From Paenibacillus phyllosphaerae (GTDB taxonomy: Bacteria > Bacillota > Bacilli > Paenibacillales > Paenibacillaceae): a stretch of 64,000 nt of DNA. Position 1 is the first letter of the stretch; every line of letters begins with the position of its first letter. Shown here one piece after another: positions 55,126-64,000 of the stretch. The position numbers and the translations under genes were made by a program. The notes beneath the pieces were generated by a model that was given only the letters and a program-made list of their open reading frames with translations, ran no database searches and had not been told where the DNA came from. The stretch covers positions 806,001 through 870,000 of the forward strand of contig NZ_JACHXK010000001.1 in NCBI RefSeq assembly GCF_014192105.1, given 5' to 3'.

Positions 55126-55284
55126 GGATTGGTTTGCGTTTTCGGTCGTAAGACCGAGAATGCAGCATTCCGCTTATTACGGATTGGTTTGCGTTTTCGG
55201 TCGTAAGACCGAGAATGCAGCATTCCGCTTATTACGGATTGGTTTGCGTTTTCGGTCGTAAGACCGAGAATGCAGCATTCCGCT
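55126..55284 (+). repeat. Hairpin repeat cluster 3 (three units of 55 bp)
   Basis: Three almost identical units, each GGATTGGTTTGCGTTTTCGG ... AATGCAGCATTCCGC. The stem TGCGTTTTCGGTC/GACCGAGAATGCA is 13 pairs with two G-U pairs and a GTAA loop. Located between the leuA terminator and the histidine kinase start. Confidence 0.88.
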
Positions 55285-55302
55285 TTTAAATGCTTGTATT
55301 TC

Positions 55303-55359
55303 AAAAAAGGAGCCAAACCGGACGTCTGCGCATCGGCGGGCGTTCGATCTGACTCCTTC
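55303..55359 (-). terminator. Terminator after leuA
   Basis: AAGGAGTCA pairs with TTGGCTCCTT around a G/C-rich partly paired interior, followed by TTTTG on the reverse strand. Confidence 0.75.
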
Positions 55360-55369
55360 ATTCCTAGAC

Positions 55370-57031
55370 CTAACCTTGGGTCAATTTGTTCACTGCGCTG
55401 AACAATGCCTTCACGGAGGAGGTCATAATATCGACGTCCGTGCCGCAGCCCCAGTATACGGTACCGTTCTTCGCTTTAATGCCGATATAGGAGACGGCTT
55501 GCGATTTGGAACCGGTCTCGAGCGCATGCTCGGTGTAGACCAGATCGCCGTATTCGAGGTTGAACTCCGTCTGCAGCGCATTGTTGATCGCGTCGAGGCG
55601 TCCGTCGCCGCTGCCCGTAATTTCCCGTACTTCGCCGTTTGTCCGAATCGTAACGACCGTCTGGAAGTCATCATTGTCGGTGAAGCGGTACTTGATGAAT
55701 TCGACCGGCTCTTTGATGTTGACGTATTCCTTGGCGAAGATGTCGTAGATTTCATCTGGGGCGAGCTCTTTTTGCTGATGGTCGGACACGTTCTTGACGC
55801 AATAGCCGAAGTGCTCGCGCATCTTGGCCGGCAGATCCAGACCATATTTCTGCTGCAAAATGTACCCGATGCCGCCTTTGCCGGATTGGCTGTTGATGCG
55901 GATGATGTCGCCTTCGTACTCGCGGCCGATGTCCTTCGGATCGATGAGCAGATAAGGCACGGACCAATGCTTCGGCTCCTTCTCTTCGCGCCACTTCATC
56001 CCCTTGGCGATCGCATCCTGATGGGAACCGGAGAACGCGGTGAAGACCAGCTCGCCGCCGTAAGGATGTCTCTCGCTGACGCGCATCTTGGTCAGACGCT
56101 CGTAGACCGAGATAATGTACGGGATGTTCTCCAGATTCAGGTTCGGGTTCACCCCGTGCGAGTACATGTTCAGCGCCAGCGTCACGATGTCGACGTTACC
56201 CGTCCGCTCGCCGTTGCCGAACAGCGTGCCTTCTACGCGCTGCGCGCCGGCCAGCATGCCTAGCTCCGCGTCGGCTACGCCTGTGCCGCGGTCGTTGTGC
56301 GGATGCAGCGAAATGATTACATTCTCGCGGTGTTTCATGTTATCGCTCATGTACTCGATCTGGCTCGCGTACACATGCGGCATCGACATGGATACCGTCG
56401 CAGGCAGGTTGATGATGACCGGATTGGCTGCCGTCGGCTGCCATACGTCGAGCACGGCGTTACAGATCTCAAGGGCGAACTCCACTTCCGTGCCGCTGAA
56501 GCTCTCCGGCGAATATTGGAACTGGAAGTTGCCTTCCGTCTCTTCCGCGCATTCTTTCAGCAGCTTAGCGCCTGTCAGTGCGATATCGATAATCTCTTCC
56601 TTGGACTTGCGGAAGACTTGTTCCCGCTGTGCCACCGATGTGGAATTGTACAGGTGAACGACCGCTTTCTTCGCGCCGCGCAGCGATTCGAACGTCTTGC
56701 GGATAATATGTTCGCGGGATTGGGTCAGCACTTGGATCGTGACGTCGTCCGGAATGAGGTTCTGCTCGATCAGCGTCCGCAGGAACGTGAACTCCGTCTC
56801 CGAAGCGGCAGGGAAGCCGACTTCGATCTCCTTGAAGCCGATCGCCACGAGCAGCTTGAAGTATTCCAGCTTCTCTTCGAGGTTCATCGGCACGATCAGC
56901 GCCTGGTTACCGTCGCGAAGATCGACGCTGCACCAGATCGGGGCTTCCGAAATGTATTCCTTCTGCGTCCATTTGAGGCTCTGTGCCGGCGGCATAAAAT
57001 ATCCTCTGGCGTACTTTTCCACATTCTTCAT
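55370..57031 (-). CDS. leuA: 2-isopropylmalate synthase, long (type 2) form
   Basis: A product of 553 residues from the ATG at 57031. The catalytic TIM barrel shows DLRDGNQ at 37-43, EVGFPAAS, YSPESFSG, NLPATVSMSMPHVYA and HPHNDRGTG, and the C-terminal regulatory domain covers about 430-553. DLRDGNQ rather than the short-form TLRDGEQ marks the fungal/actinobacterial-like type. It condenses acetyl-CoA with 2-oxoisovalerate, the first step to leucine. It has its own promoter and Leu T-box. Neighbours upstream are ilvC, ilvN and ilvB. Confidence 0.94.
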   Translation of the reverse strand: MKNVEKYARGYFMPPAQSLKWTQKEYISEAPIWCSVDLRDGNQALIVPMNLEEKLEYFKLLVAIGFKEIEVGFPAASETEFTFLRTLIEQNLIPDDVTIQVLTQSREHIIRKTFESLRGAKKAVVHLYNSTSVAQREQVFRKSKEEIIDIALTGAKLLKECAEETEGNFQFQYSPESFSGTEVEFALEICNAVLDVWQPTAANPVIINLPATVSMSMPHVYASQIEYMSDNMKHRENVIISLHPHNDRGTGVADAELGMLAGAQRVEGTLFGNGERTGNVDIVTLALNMYSHGVNPNLNLENIPYIISVYERLTKMRVSERHPYGGELVFTAFSGSHQDAIAKGMKWREEKEPKHWSVPYLLIDPKDIGREYEGDIIRINSQSGKGGIGYILQQKYGLDLPAKMREHFGYCVKNVSDHQQKELAPDEIYDIFAKEYVNIKEPVEFIKYRFTDNDDFQTVVTIRTNGEVREITGSGDGRLDAINNALQTEFNLEYGDLVYTEHALETGSKSQAVSYIGIKAKNGTVYWGCGTDVDIMTSSVKALFSAVNKLTQG

Positions 57032-57097
57032 GCAAACGACCTTCTTTCTCGTCAAAGTGTTGTTTATCGCAAGGTGAGATGAAATATGTTATTAACA

Positions 57098-57385
57098 ACG
57101 CAAAAAAGCCCTTCATCTCCAATACTAGAGACGAAAGACATCGATATCTTACGCGGTACCACTCTACTTCATATCCGTTCGGGGCGGATATGCGCTTAGC
57201 GGAGCAGGGAATTCCTGCATCCTCCTACTGTAACGGTTAGGCTCCGGCTCCGCTTACTGCAAGTTCAGCGAGCTACTCCAAGGTGAGTTTCCGATTCTAC
57301 AAGACGGCTGTTTCGCACCAACCAACAGCTCTCTGAGCGTCCATACAATCGTACTGGTCCTTATCGACATATTTTAATATTCTCA
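57098..57385 (-). ncRNA. T-box leader of leuA (Leu, CUC specifier)
   Basis: On the reverse strand: a stem I with AGAGAGCTG and GGTGCGAAACAG, a specifier loop GAAACTCACC whose CTC codon reads leucine, the T-box AGAGTGGTACCGCG (about 57151-57164), and a terminator pairing CTTTCGTCTC with GAGATGAAGG followed by TTTTTTG (57105-57142). Uncharged tRNA-Leu should pair with the T-box and allow transcription of leuA. Confidence 0.93.
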
Positions 57386-57386
57386 T

Positions 57387-57415
57387 AATTTAATCCATCG
57401 CATTCATCTTGTCAA
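57387..57415 (-). promoter_or_regulatory. Sigma-A promoter of leuA
   Basis: TTGACA (57410-57415) and TAAATT (57387-57392) on the reverse strand, 17 bases apart, directly before the T-box leader. It shows that leuA can be transcribed apart from ilvBNC. Confidence 0.78.
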
Positions 57416-57465
57416 TATCCCTTGTTAGTATATTCACCCAAGAGACAGAAATTCACAACGTGAGG

Positions 57466-57512
57466 AAGAAAAAACAGCCCCCGTACTACCGGTTAAGGAC
57501 GCACAGGGGCCG
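57466..57512 (-). terminator. Terminator after ilvC
   Basis: GGCCCCTGT pairs imperfectly with TACGGGGGCTG and is followed by TTTTTTC on the reverse strand. Confidence 0.75.
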
Positions 57513-57531
57513 TCATTACGTTAATGCTGGC

Positions 57532-58631
<1,100 letters not shown>

Positions 58632-58701
58632 CCAAACGGGTATATAAGCTGATTATGATGAACTGGACGTTACTAATGGACTTGTGCTGCGTGCCGCAAT
58701 C

Positions 58702-59187
58702 TTACCCTCTTACGTTACCGCGTGTCATCGCCGTTACGCCGGTGCGCGACAATTCGCGGATGCCGTACGGCTTGAGGAGCTCGACCATTGCGTCGATTTT
58801 CTCCGTGTCACCGACAACCTGTACCATCAGCGTGCTCGTGCCGATATCGACGACGGAGGCGCGGAAAGTCTCGACGACCCCCAGAATCTCCGGACGCGAG
58901 GCCGGCTCGGCGTTCACCTTGATAAGCGCAAGCTCGCGGGCAACCATCGGGTTCGCGCTCAGGTCGATGACTTTGATGACATCGATAAGTTTGTACAATT
59001 GCTTCGTAATCTGCTCGAGCGTATTCTCGTCGCCCGTCGTGACGATTACCATCCGGGACAAGCCAGATTCCTCGCTCGCCCCGACGGTAATGCTCTCAAT
59101 ATTGAAGCCACGGCGGCCGAACAGGCCGGATACGCGCTGCAGGACGCCGGGCTGGTCATTCACAAGAACGGCAATCGTGTGCTTCAT
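58702..59187 (-). CDS. ilvN: Acetolactate synthase small (regulatory) subunit
   Basis: A product of 161 residues with an N-terminal ACT domain (IAVLVNDQPGVLQRVSGLFGRRGFNIESI) that binds valine, and the C-terminal ALS small-subunit domain. It gives feedback control to IlvB. Its ATG shares one base with the ilvB stop (TAATG), so translation is coupled. Confidence 0.96.
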   Translation of the reverse strand: MKHTIAVLVNDQPGVLQRVSGLFGRRGFNIESITVGASEESGLSRMVIVTTGDENTLEQITKQLYKLIDVIKVIDLSANPMVARELALIKVNAEPASRPEILGVVETFRASVVDIGTSTLMVQVVGDTEKIDAMVELLKPYGIRELSRTGVTAMTRGNVRG

Positions 59188-60932
59188 TATTCTTCATCCC
59201 CCATTAACATCTGGTCGATCGTGGAGCCCTGCGTAACCATCGGGTATACGTTCTCTCCCTTACGGACGACGAACTCGACGACAGCCGGACCCGGGTGATT
59301 CATCGCTTCGATCCAAGCCGCACGCGCTTCTTCTTTGTTCGAGGCGCGGAAGCCTTTGACGCCGTATGCTTCAGCCAGCTTAACGAAGTCCGGGCTGCCG
59401 GCCAGGTCGATATGGCTGTAACGGTTGTCGTAGATCAGCTCCTGCCATTGGCGAACCATGCCGAGCACCTGGTTGTTCAGGATCGCCACTTTGACCGGAA
59501 TGTTGTTGATCGCACAGATCGCAAGCTCTTGCGCACACATCTGCATGCCGCCGTCGCCGTTGATCGATACGACCGTGCGTTCCGGATGCGCCATCTGCGC
59601 GCCGATCGCGGACGGGAAGCCGAAACCCATCGTGCCGAGACCGCCGGAAGTAACCCACGAACGCGGTTGGTTGAACTTGTAGTACTGAGCAGCCCACATC
59701 TGATGCTGGCCAACGTCAGTCGTTACGATCGCTTCGCCTTTGGTCTCTTCGTGGATCATCTCCACGACCCATTGCGGCTTAAGCTCGGTATCGGAATCAG
59801 TATAGCTGTATGGCTTCTCCGCCTTCCAAGTTGCGATCTTCTCGCGCCATGCGTCCGCTTTGGCCGCCCACTTGACGTCCTTGTTCGCGATCTGCAGCGC
59901 CGTCTTCACATCGCCGACGATCGGGATGTCCGTCGGTACGTTCTTGCCGATCTCAGCAGGATCGATGTCGATATGGACGATCTTCGCATGCGGCGCAAAT
60001 CCTTTCAGCTTACCTGTTACACGGTCATCGAAACGTGCGCCGATGCTGATCAACAGGTCCGAGTTCTGAATTGCCATATTCGCCGTCCAAGTGCCATGCA
60101 TGCCTGGCATGCCCATCCACAGCTCGTTGCCGCTTGGGAATGCGCCAAGGCCCAGCAATGTTGTCGTGATCGGGATACCGGATTTCGTAATGAACTCGAA
60201 CAGTTCCTCATGACCGCCGGAGTAAACGACGCCTCCGCCTGCCAATACGACAGGGCGCTCCGCTTCTTCGATCGCCTTGATCATCTTGTCGATCTGCGGT
60301 TTCTTCGGCGTTACCGTCGGATTGTAGCCGCGAAGGTTCACTTCGGTTACCGGTTGGAACATCGTCAGTTCAGCGGATACGTCCTTCGGAATATCGATCA
60401 GGACCGGTCCTTTGCGACCCGTGTTCGCAAGGTGGAATGCCTCATGGATAACGCGCGGCAGGTCAGCTGCCTTGCGCACCAGGTAACTGTGCTTCGTAAT
60501 CGGCATCGTGATGCCGGTAATGTCCGCCTCTTGGAAAGCGTCCGTGCCGATCAGCGTCGTAGCTACGTTGCCTGTAATAACGACCATCGGTACGGAATCC
60601 ATGTACGCCGTCGCGATCCCCGTGACCAGGTTTGTCGCCCCCGGACCGGATGTCGCGATACAAACGCCGACCTTGCCGCTTGCGCGTGCATAGCCGTCGG
60701 CTGCATGGATAGCGCCTTGTTCGTGACGAGTCAGGACGTGATTAAAATCAGAGAACCCGTGCATCGCGTCATAAATGTACAACACCGCGCCGCCTGGATA
60801 GCCGAACACACACTCCACACCTTCTAACACCAAGCTGCGAAGCAGAATCTCCGAACCCGAAATAACTTCAGGCTTCTTCAGCTTCTCGATGATTTCTTCT
60901 TTCGACTTTAACGTTGCATTTTGCGCGACCAT
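59187..60932 (-). CDS. ilvB: Acetolactate synthase large (catalytic) subunit
   Basis: A product of 581 residues, a thiamine diphosphate enzyme. Motifs: GYPGGAVLYIYDAM with the catalytic glutamate soon after (RHEQGAIHAADGYARA), VTGIATAYMDSVPMVVITG, and the cofactor motif INGDGGMQMCAQELA...NNQVLGMV. It makes acetolactate from pyruvate, the first common step for branched-chain amino acids. It follows a Leu T-box leader and heads the ilvB-ilvN-ilvC operon. A GGGAGG site precedes the ATG. Confidence 0.97.
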   Translation of the reverse strand: MVAQNATLKSKEEIIEKLKKPEVISGSEILLRSLVLEGVECVFGYPGGAVLYIYDAMHGFSDFNHVLTRHEQGAIHAADGYARASGKVGVCIATSGPGATNLVTGIATAYMDSVPMVVITGNVATTLIGTDAFQEADITGITMPITKHSYLVRKAADLPRVIHEAFHLANTGRKGPVLIDIPKDVSAELTMFQPVTEVNLRGYNPTVTPKKPQIDKMIKAIEEAERPVVLAGGGVVYSGGHEELFEFITKSGIPITTTLLGLGAFPSGNELWMGMPGMHGTWTANMAIQNSDLLISIGARFDDRVTGKLKGFAPHAKIVHIDIDPAEIGKNVPTDIPIVGDVKTALQIANKDVKWAAKADAWREKIATWKAEKPYSYTDSDTELKPQWVVEMIHEETKGEAIVTTDVGQHQMWAAQYYKFNQPRSWVTSGGLGTMGFGFPSAIGAQMAHPERTVVSINGDGGMQMCAQELAICAINNIPVKVAILNNQVLGMVRQWQELIYDNRYSHIDLAGSPDFVKLAEAYGVKGFRASNKEEARAAWIEAMNHPGPAVVEFVVRKGENVYPMVTQGSTIDQMLMGDEE

Positions 60933-60954
60933 CAGTCGTCCTCCCTTCTATGAA

Positions 60955-61297
60955 AAACAAAAAAACCTTCCGCCGCCAGCTGCCTTCGAATAAGACAACT
61001 AGGGACGGAAGGTTATAGCCTCCGTGGTACCACCCAGGTTTGTTATTCTCCTCGCGAAGAATAACCTCAATAAGTACGTCAGTAAGCGACCGATCGCTCC
61101 TGATCATACTTGGCACATTAACGCGTGCCTCACGATTTCCCCTAATGCGGCGCGATGCCTTTTCAGGGAAACAGCTCCGAGGTGAGCTCGTTGGAAAGGG
61201 ATTTTGGCGACGGTTGCAGCAAATCCGTCCGCTCTCTGAGCAAAAGAGCCCTTAACACTTCGTCCTCATCATTGCAGATGTAATTATTAGCTTGTTG
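60955..61297 (-). ncRNA. T-box leader of ilvB-ilvN-ilvC (Leu, CUC specifier)
   Basis: On the reverse strand: stem I with AGAGAGCGGAC, specifier loop GAGCTCACC with codon CTC (leucine), T-box AACCTGGGTGGTACCACGG (about 61021-61041), and a terminator pairing AACCTTCCG with CGGAAGGTT followed by TTTTTTG (60955-61012). Low charged tRNA-Leu should antiterminate. Confidence 0.94.
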
Positions 61298-61300
61298 ATG

Positions 61301-61329
61301 ATTATATACTCCCCATACAGGTTCGTCAA
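61301..61329 (-). promoter_or_regulatory. Sigma-A promoter of the ilv operon
   Basis: TTGACG (61324-61329) and a perfect TATAAT (61301-61306) on the reverse strand, 17 bases apart, placing transcription start at the beginning of the T-box leader. Confidence 0.88.
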
Positions 61330-61414
61330 GGAGTCGTTTTCTCGCAATTCGAAAAAGTGCTTATTGCCTAACTTGCACCGCAACCCGCTTATCCACATAC
61401 GATACAGCATCCTA

Positions 61415-61518
61415 CCAAGGTGAAACGGCTAACGCCGTCCTCTGGCGGCGCTGGCGCGCTTCATTCCGAGGAAATAGAGGATGATTCATAAGCGTGAAAC
61501 TTATTAATTTCTATATTT
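61415..61518 (+). repeat. Dispersed ~103-bp repeat, copy 2
   Basis: Matches 41526-41628 in the same orientation from CCAAGGTGAAACGGCTAACG to TATATTT. Differences cluster in the hairpin loop region. It ends 12 bases before the GNAT start codon, so it forms that gene's leader or promoter region. Confidence 0.8.
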
Positions 61519-61530
61519 TAAGAAAGCGGG

Positions 61531-62001
61531 ATGAATGCCATCGCCCTGATCCGCCGACGTCGTCCCCGAACGGACGATAAAGAAATTATCCGGCTTATCC
61601 GCACCGAGCTGATGCCGCTGTCCCATACAGCCAATCCTAAGGATACCCAAACGATCCGCGAATTACCCAAACGGCTGCGGGAAGGCGTCACTTTCGTTAT
61701 TTCGCACAAAAAAACGAGCATGCCGCTCGGATTCCTTCACCTGTACATCATCGGTGACATCCTCCAATACGACATGCTCGCCGTCCACCCGGATCACCGG
61801 GGCAAACAATGGGGCCGCCTGCTCATGTCCCACGGCGAGGCGTACGGCCGCTCCAACAATTGCACAGCTGCCCGCCTCTTCGTGGACGAAGGCAATGACA
61901 AGGCCCACCGGCTATACCGCAAGCTCGGTTTTGCGACCGTGCGCTACTACGCCCAAATCCGCTGCTACGAAATGGTGAAGAGGCTTAATTCCGCCACTTG
62001 A
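61531..62001 (+). CDS. GNAT family N-acetyltransferase
   Basis: A product of 156 residues. The acetyl-CoA-binding core is LAVHPDHRGKQWGRLLMSHGEAYGRS, followed by the family's C-terminal pattern LFVDEGNDKAHRLYRKLGF. It moves an acetyl group to an amine of a protein or small molecule; the substrate is unknown. AAGCGGG lies before the ATG and is a weak ribosome site. A dispersed repeat lies immediately upstream. Confidence 0.85.
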   Translation: MNAIALIRRRRPRTDDKEIIRLIRTELMPLSHTANPKDTQTIRELPKRLREGVTFVISHKKTSMPLGFLHLYIIGDILQYDMLAVHPDHRGKQWGRLLMSHGEAYGRSNNCTAARLFVDEGNDKAHRLYRKLGFATVRYYAQIRCYEMVKRLNSAT

Positions 62002-62008
62002 TCCCTCC

Positions 62009-62118
62009 TGGAACGCAAACCAATCTACTTTCGATCAATGCTGCATTCCTACCCCTGGAACGCAAACCCATCTACTTTCGATCAATGCTGCATTCCTACC
62101 CCTGGAACGCAAACCAAT
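62009..62118 (-). repeat. Hairpin repeat cluster 4 (two full units and a partial)
   Basis: On the reverse strand the units read ATTGGTTTGCGTTCC-loop-GGAATGCAGCATTGATCG. The stem TGCGTTCC/GGAATGCA includes one G-U pair and the loop is AGGGGTA. The unit next to the GNAT stop has only one arm. It lies between converging genes. Confidence 0.82.
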
Positions 62119-62131
62119 GATCGTCGTCAAA

Positions 62132-62554
62132 CTAGAAAATGCCCGGGTAGCCTCCGTAAGGACCGTAAGGACCTATCGGACCGCCGAAACCTGGGCCTAC
62201 CCCTGGACCGAATCCTGGGCCAGGACCACAGCAAGGACCGTCGAAGCCGCCTGCGAATTCAGGACCATATCCGAATCCGGGACCGAAGCCTGGGCCGAAT
62301 CCACCGCCGAAGCCGCCGCCGAAACCGCCTCCCCAATACGGGAGCGTCCCGATAGCAAGCAAGTCAAACAGGACAAGCGGGAGAATCGCTTTCGTTTTGA
62401 CTTTCTTCCCTTTGTCTGCTCCGACCGGCTTAAGGATAAGTTTATTATTCGAGACGCGGACGAGTTTGCCTGTAGCGACGGAGCCGTCTTTACGCATGGC
62501 ATACACCGTTTTGCCAACGAGTTTGCGGACCTGCTCTTGGGTAACGCGCTGCAT
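62132..62554 (-). CDS. Glycine/proline-rich-tail protein of unknown function
   Basis: A product of 140 residues. Residues 1-55 look like a small beta-barrel (VRKLVGKTVYAMRKDGSVATGKLVRVSNNKLIL), a hydrophobic patch follows, and residues 75-140 consist of GFG/GPGFG repeats ending GPYGPYGGYPGIF with one Cys pair. Such tails are seen in Paenibacillus and Bacillus spore-coat or surface proteins. A GGAGGG site precedes the ATG. Function unknown; a coat or surface role is inference. Confidence 0.7.
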   Translation of the reverse strand: MQRVTQEQVRKLVGKTVYAMRKDGSVATGKLVRVSNNKLILKPVGADKGKKVKTKAILPLVLFDLLAIGTLPYWGGGFGGGFGGGFGPGFGPGFGYGPEFAGGFDGPCCGPGPGFGPGVGPGFGGPIGPYGPYGGYPGIF

Positions 62555-62702
62555 GGAAGAATCCCTCCTAGGATGTGATAGAGCTAAGCTAAGTCGCTAA
62601 CGTGCCATCCTCTTAAGCGGATAAGCGCAAGCTTAGTTGTCCTCTATCCTATTCATTGCGGCGCGATCTGGTTTGTATCTTTGTCCCGCGAACAGTCACC
62701 TA

Positions 62703-63086
62703 TCAGCGGATGCTGGCATTCAGCTCGATGATGTTACGGTCCGGGTCCAGGACGAAGATCTGAGCAAATCCCGTTATACTGTCCGGCTTGGCCTTATGCT
62801 CGATCCCATGCTTCGCAAGCCATGCGATCGTCTCCTCATAGCTTGCGACCCGGATGGCAAAATGCCCATCCCGCGTATCGATCCCGCCGTTACGCTTCGT
62901 CTGGCCATCGTGCACGATCAGATGCAGCTGATGGCCGGTCTCGCCGACCGCATACCACGCCCCGGGGAAATCGAATGCCGGCCGCTCCATCTCCTTAAGG
63001 CCGAGCACCTGCTCATAGAATTGCTTGGCCCTTGCAAGATCGGTCACGATCACGCTCGCATGATGCAAGCCTATATGGGTAATCAT
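62703..63086 (-). CDS. VOC family (glyoxalase/dioxygenase-fold) protein
   Basis: A product of 127 residues with the paired beta-alpha-beta-beta-beta fold pattern: GLHHASVIVTDLARAKQFYEQVLGL at the start, HLIVHDGQTKR in the middle, HFAIRVASYEETIAWL and FVLDPDRNIIELNASIR at the end. Histidines and the final Glu are candidate metal ligands. It may act on a small electrophile or antibiotic; nothing more can be said. A GAGGAGG site precedes the ATG. Confidence 0.85.
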   Translation of the reverse strand: MITHIGLHHASVIVTDLARAKQFYEQVLGLKEMERPAFDFPGAWYAVGETGHQLHLIVHDGQTKRNGGIDTRDGHFAIRVASYEETIAWLAKHGIEHKAKPDSITGFAQIFVLDPDRNIIELNASIR

Positions 63087-63189
63087 CGTAGTAGCCTCCT
63101 CTGTCCATCGTCTATACCCTATTCTAACCGCAACGGCGCCCCGGAAAAAGCTCCGGCCCGGTCCCTATCGCGCGCGGACGACAAACAGC

Positions 63190-63226
63190 AAAAAGACGCC
63201 GGATTCAAGAATCCGACGCCTCTTTT
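63190..63226 (-). terminator. Terminator after rplT
   Basis: GGCGTCGGATTC pairs with GAATCCGGCGTC with one wobble pair and is followed by TTTTTGC on the reverse strand. Confidence 0.88.
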
Positions 63227-63242
63227 ATAAAAGCACGCAAAT

Positions 63243-63602
63243 TTACGCGTTTACTTTTTCTTTTGCAACTGCAGCAAGCGAGTTGAATGCATTGATGTCG
63301 TTAACCGCGAGGTCAGCGAGCATTTTGCGGTTTACTTCAACGCCGGCTTGTTTCAGGCCGAACATGAATTTGCTGTAGGACAGGCCTTGTTGGCGAGCAG
63401 CCGCGTTGATACGAACGATCCACAGTTTGCGGATGTCACGTTTGAACTGACGGCGGTCACGGTATGCATACATAAGAGACTTCATTACTTGCTCTTTTGC
63501 TGTCTTAAACAGGCGGTGTTTGGAACCGAAGTAGCCTTTCGCGAGCTTCAAAATTCTTTTACGACGACGTGCGCGGACGAATCCGCCTTTAACTCTTGCC
63601 AT
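63243..63602 (-). CDS. rplT: 50S ribosomal protein L20
   Basis: A product of 119 residues with the L20 signature ([37 protein letters not shown] and the C-terminal [25 protein letters not shown]). It is an early assembly protein of the large subunit and represses its own operon in Bacillus and E. coli by binding the leader RNA. GGGAGG precedes the ATG. Last gene of infC-rpmI-rplT. Confidence 0.98.
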   Translation of the reverse strand: MARVKGGFVRARRRKRILKLAKGYFGSKHRLFKTAKEQVMKSLMYAYRDRRQFKRDIRKLWIVRINAAARQQGLSYSKFMFGLKQAGVEVNRKMLADLAVNDINAFNSLAAVAKEKVNA

Positions 63603-63660
63603 GAGTAGAAACCTCCCGAGTAATGTTTAGTGCATATTCAAAGATCCGTAAGCGTACGGA

Positions 63661-63861
63661 CTATTTCAGGTTTGCAAGACCTTGTTGCAGACGGCGAACG
63701 TCGCCAGCTGCCATGAGCGGTTGACCCGCAAGAACGCGTTTTTGACGACCGGATTTACCGGAGAGCAGGTGGTTGCGGAACGCTTTGTAACGTTTCACTT
63801 TGCCTGTACCTGTAATTTTGAAACGGTCTTTCAAACTGCTGTGCGTTTTCATCTTAGGCAT
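63661..63861 (-). CDS. rpmI: 50S ribosomal protein L35
   Basis: A product of 66 residues, strongly basic, beginning MPKMKTHSSLKDRFKITGTGKVKR, the L35 signature. It lies between infC and rplT, the standard order. A GAGGAGG site precedes the ATG. Confidence 0.98.
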   Translation of the reverse strand: MPKMKTHSSLKDRFKITGTGKVKRYKAFRNHLLSGKSGRQKRVLAGQPLMAAGDVRRLQQGLANLK

Positions 63862-63883
63862 GTGATGATCCTCCTCAAAGAAT

Positions 63884-64000
63884 TTAAGCTTGGTTGTTTT
63901 TCGGTGCCAAAATCATGATCATGCTGCGACCTTCAAGCTTTGGCATCCGCTCGACGACACAAATATCAGCGACTTCCTTCTGAAGCCGATCAAGAATGCG
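63884..64000 (-). CDS. infC: Translation initiation factor IF-3, C-terminal end (runs off the right edge)
   Basis: The last 38 codons are in the window. They read [20 protein letters not shown] and end [17 protein letters not shown], a match to the IF-3 C-terminal domain. The stop lies 22 bases before the rpmI start. IF-3 controls start-codon selection on the 30S subunit. The leader region that L20 binds is outside the window. Confidence 0.96.
   Translation of the reverse strand, partial: RILDRLQKEVADICVVERMPKLEGRSMIMILAPKNNQA

Noticed and set aside
55126-55284. Tandem repeats considered as a CRISPR array
   Set aside because: The units are continuous 55-bp copies with no unique spacers, and no cas gene is in the window.

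Overview
The window reads as chromosome of a spore-forming, low-G+C-lineage (Bacillota) but fairly GC-rich bacterium of the Paenibacillus/Cohnella type. Reasons: two T-box leaders, an adenine riboswitch, a SigI/RsgI pair, a CstR sulfur regulator, IDEAL-domain and DUF3231 proteins, a B. subtilis-like fad regulon (fadF-fadN-fadA-fadE plus fadR-etfB-etfA) and an infC-rpmI-rplT end. No prophage, plasmid backbone or CRISPR array is visible. This assignment is inference from gene content.

Layout. 0-4.6 kb: start of a molybdopterin oxidoreductase, then a sulfide/persulfide operon (four-domain CoA-disulfide reductase/rhodanese/TusA/DsrE fusion plus cstR) whose promoter is covered by two CstR-type palindromes, and a DoxX protein behind an Fnr-type box. 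4.6-8.3 kb: a large dispersed repeat, a VanW-like and another exported protein, a beta-propeller protein. 8.4-14.1 kb: a LuxR regulator with a degenerate kinase domain, and a C39-peptidase ABC exporter with two cyclic-nucleotide-type domains coupled to a PpiC-type protein. 14.2-27.7 kb: fatty-acid beta-oxidation (thioesterase, fadD, fadE, fadA, fadN, fadF leftward; fadR, etfB, etfA rightward) with a FadR box between the divergent units. 27.9-34.9 kb: assorted genes, including adenine deaminase under an adenine riboswitch. 35-41.5 kb: glpK, glpD and a hybrid histidine kinase. 42-50 kb: DUF3231, leucyl aminopeptidase, an RsbT-like protein next to a histidine kinase with an RsbU-type N-terminus, sigI-rsgI. 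50.6-61.3 kb: peroxiredoxin, leuB, a two-component system, leuA, ilvC, ilvN, ilvB; ilvBN-C and leuA each have a promoter and a Leu (CUC) T-box. 61.5-64 kb: GNAT, Gly-rich and VOC proteins, rplT, rpmI and the end of infC.

The strongest unexplained signals are intergenic. Four clusters of about three tandem hairpin units share outer arms (ATTGGTTT ... AGCATT) while the stems change in a compensatory way. A 690-bp mosaic of ~51-bp tandem repeats separates fadA from fadE. A ~400-bp repeat occurs twice with similar flanks but an unrelated long hairpin at the same place. A ~103-bp repeat occurs twice, and one MITE-like element is present. The most interesting protein-level lead is the gene pair in which an RsbT homologue lacking its ATP-binding motifs precedes a histidine kinase carrying the RsbT-binding domain of RsbU.
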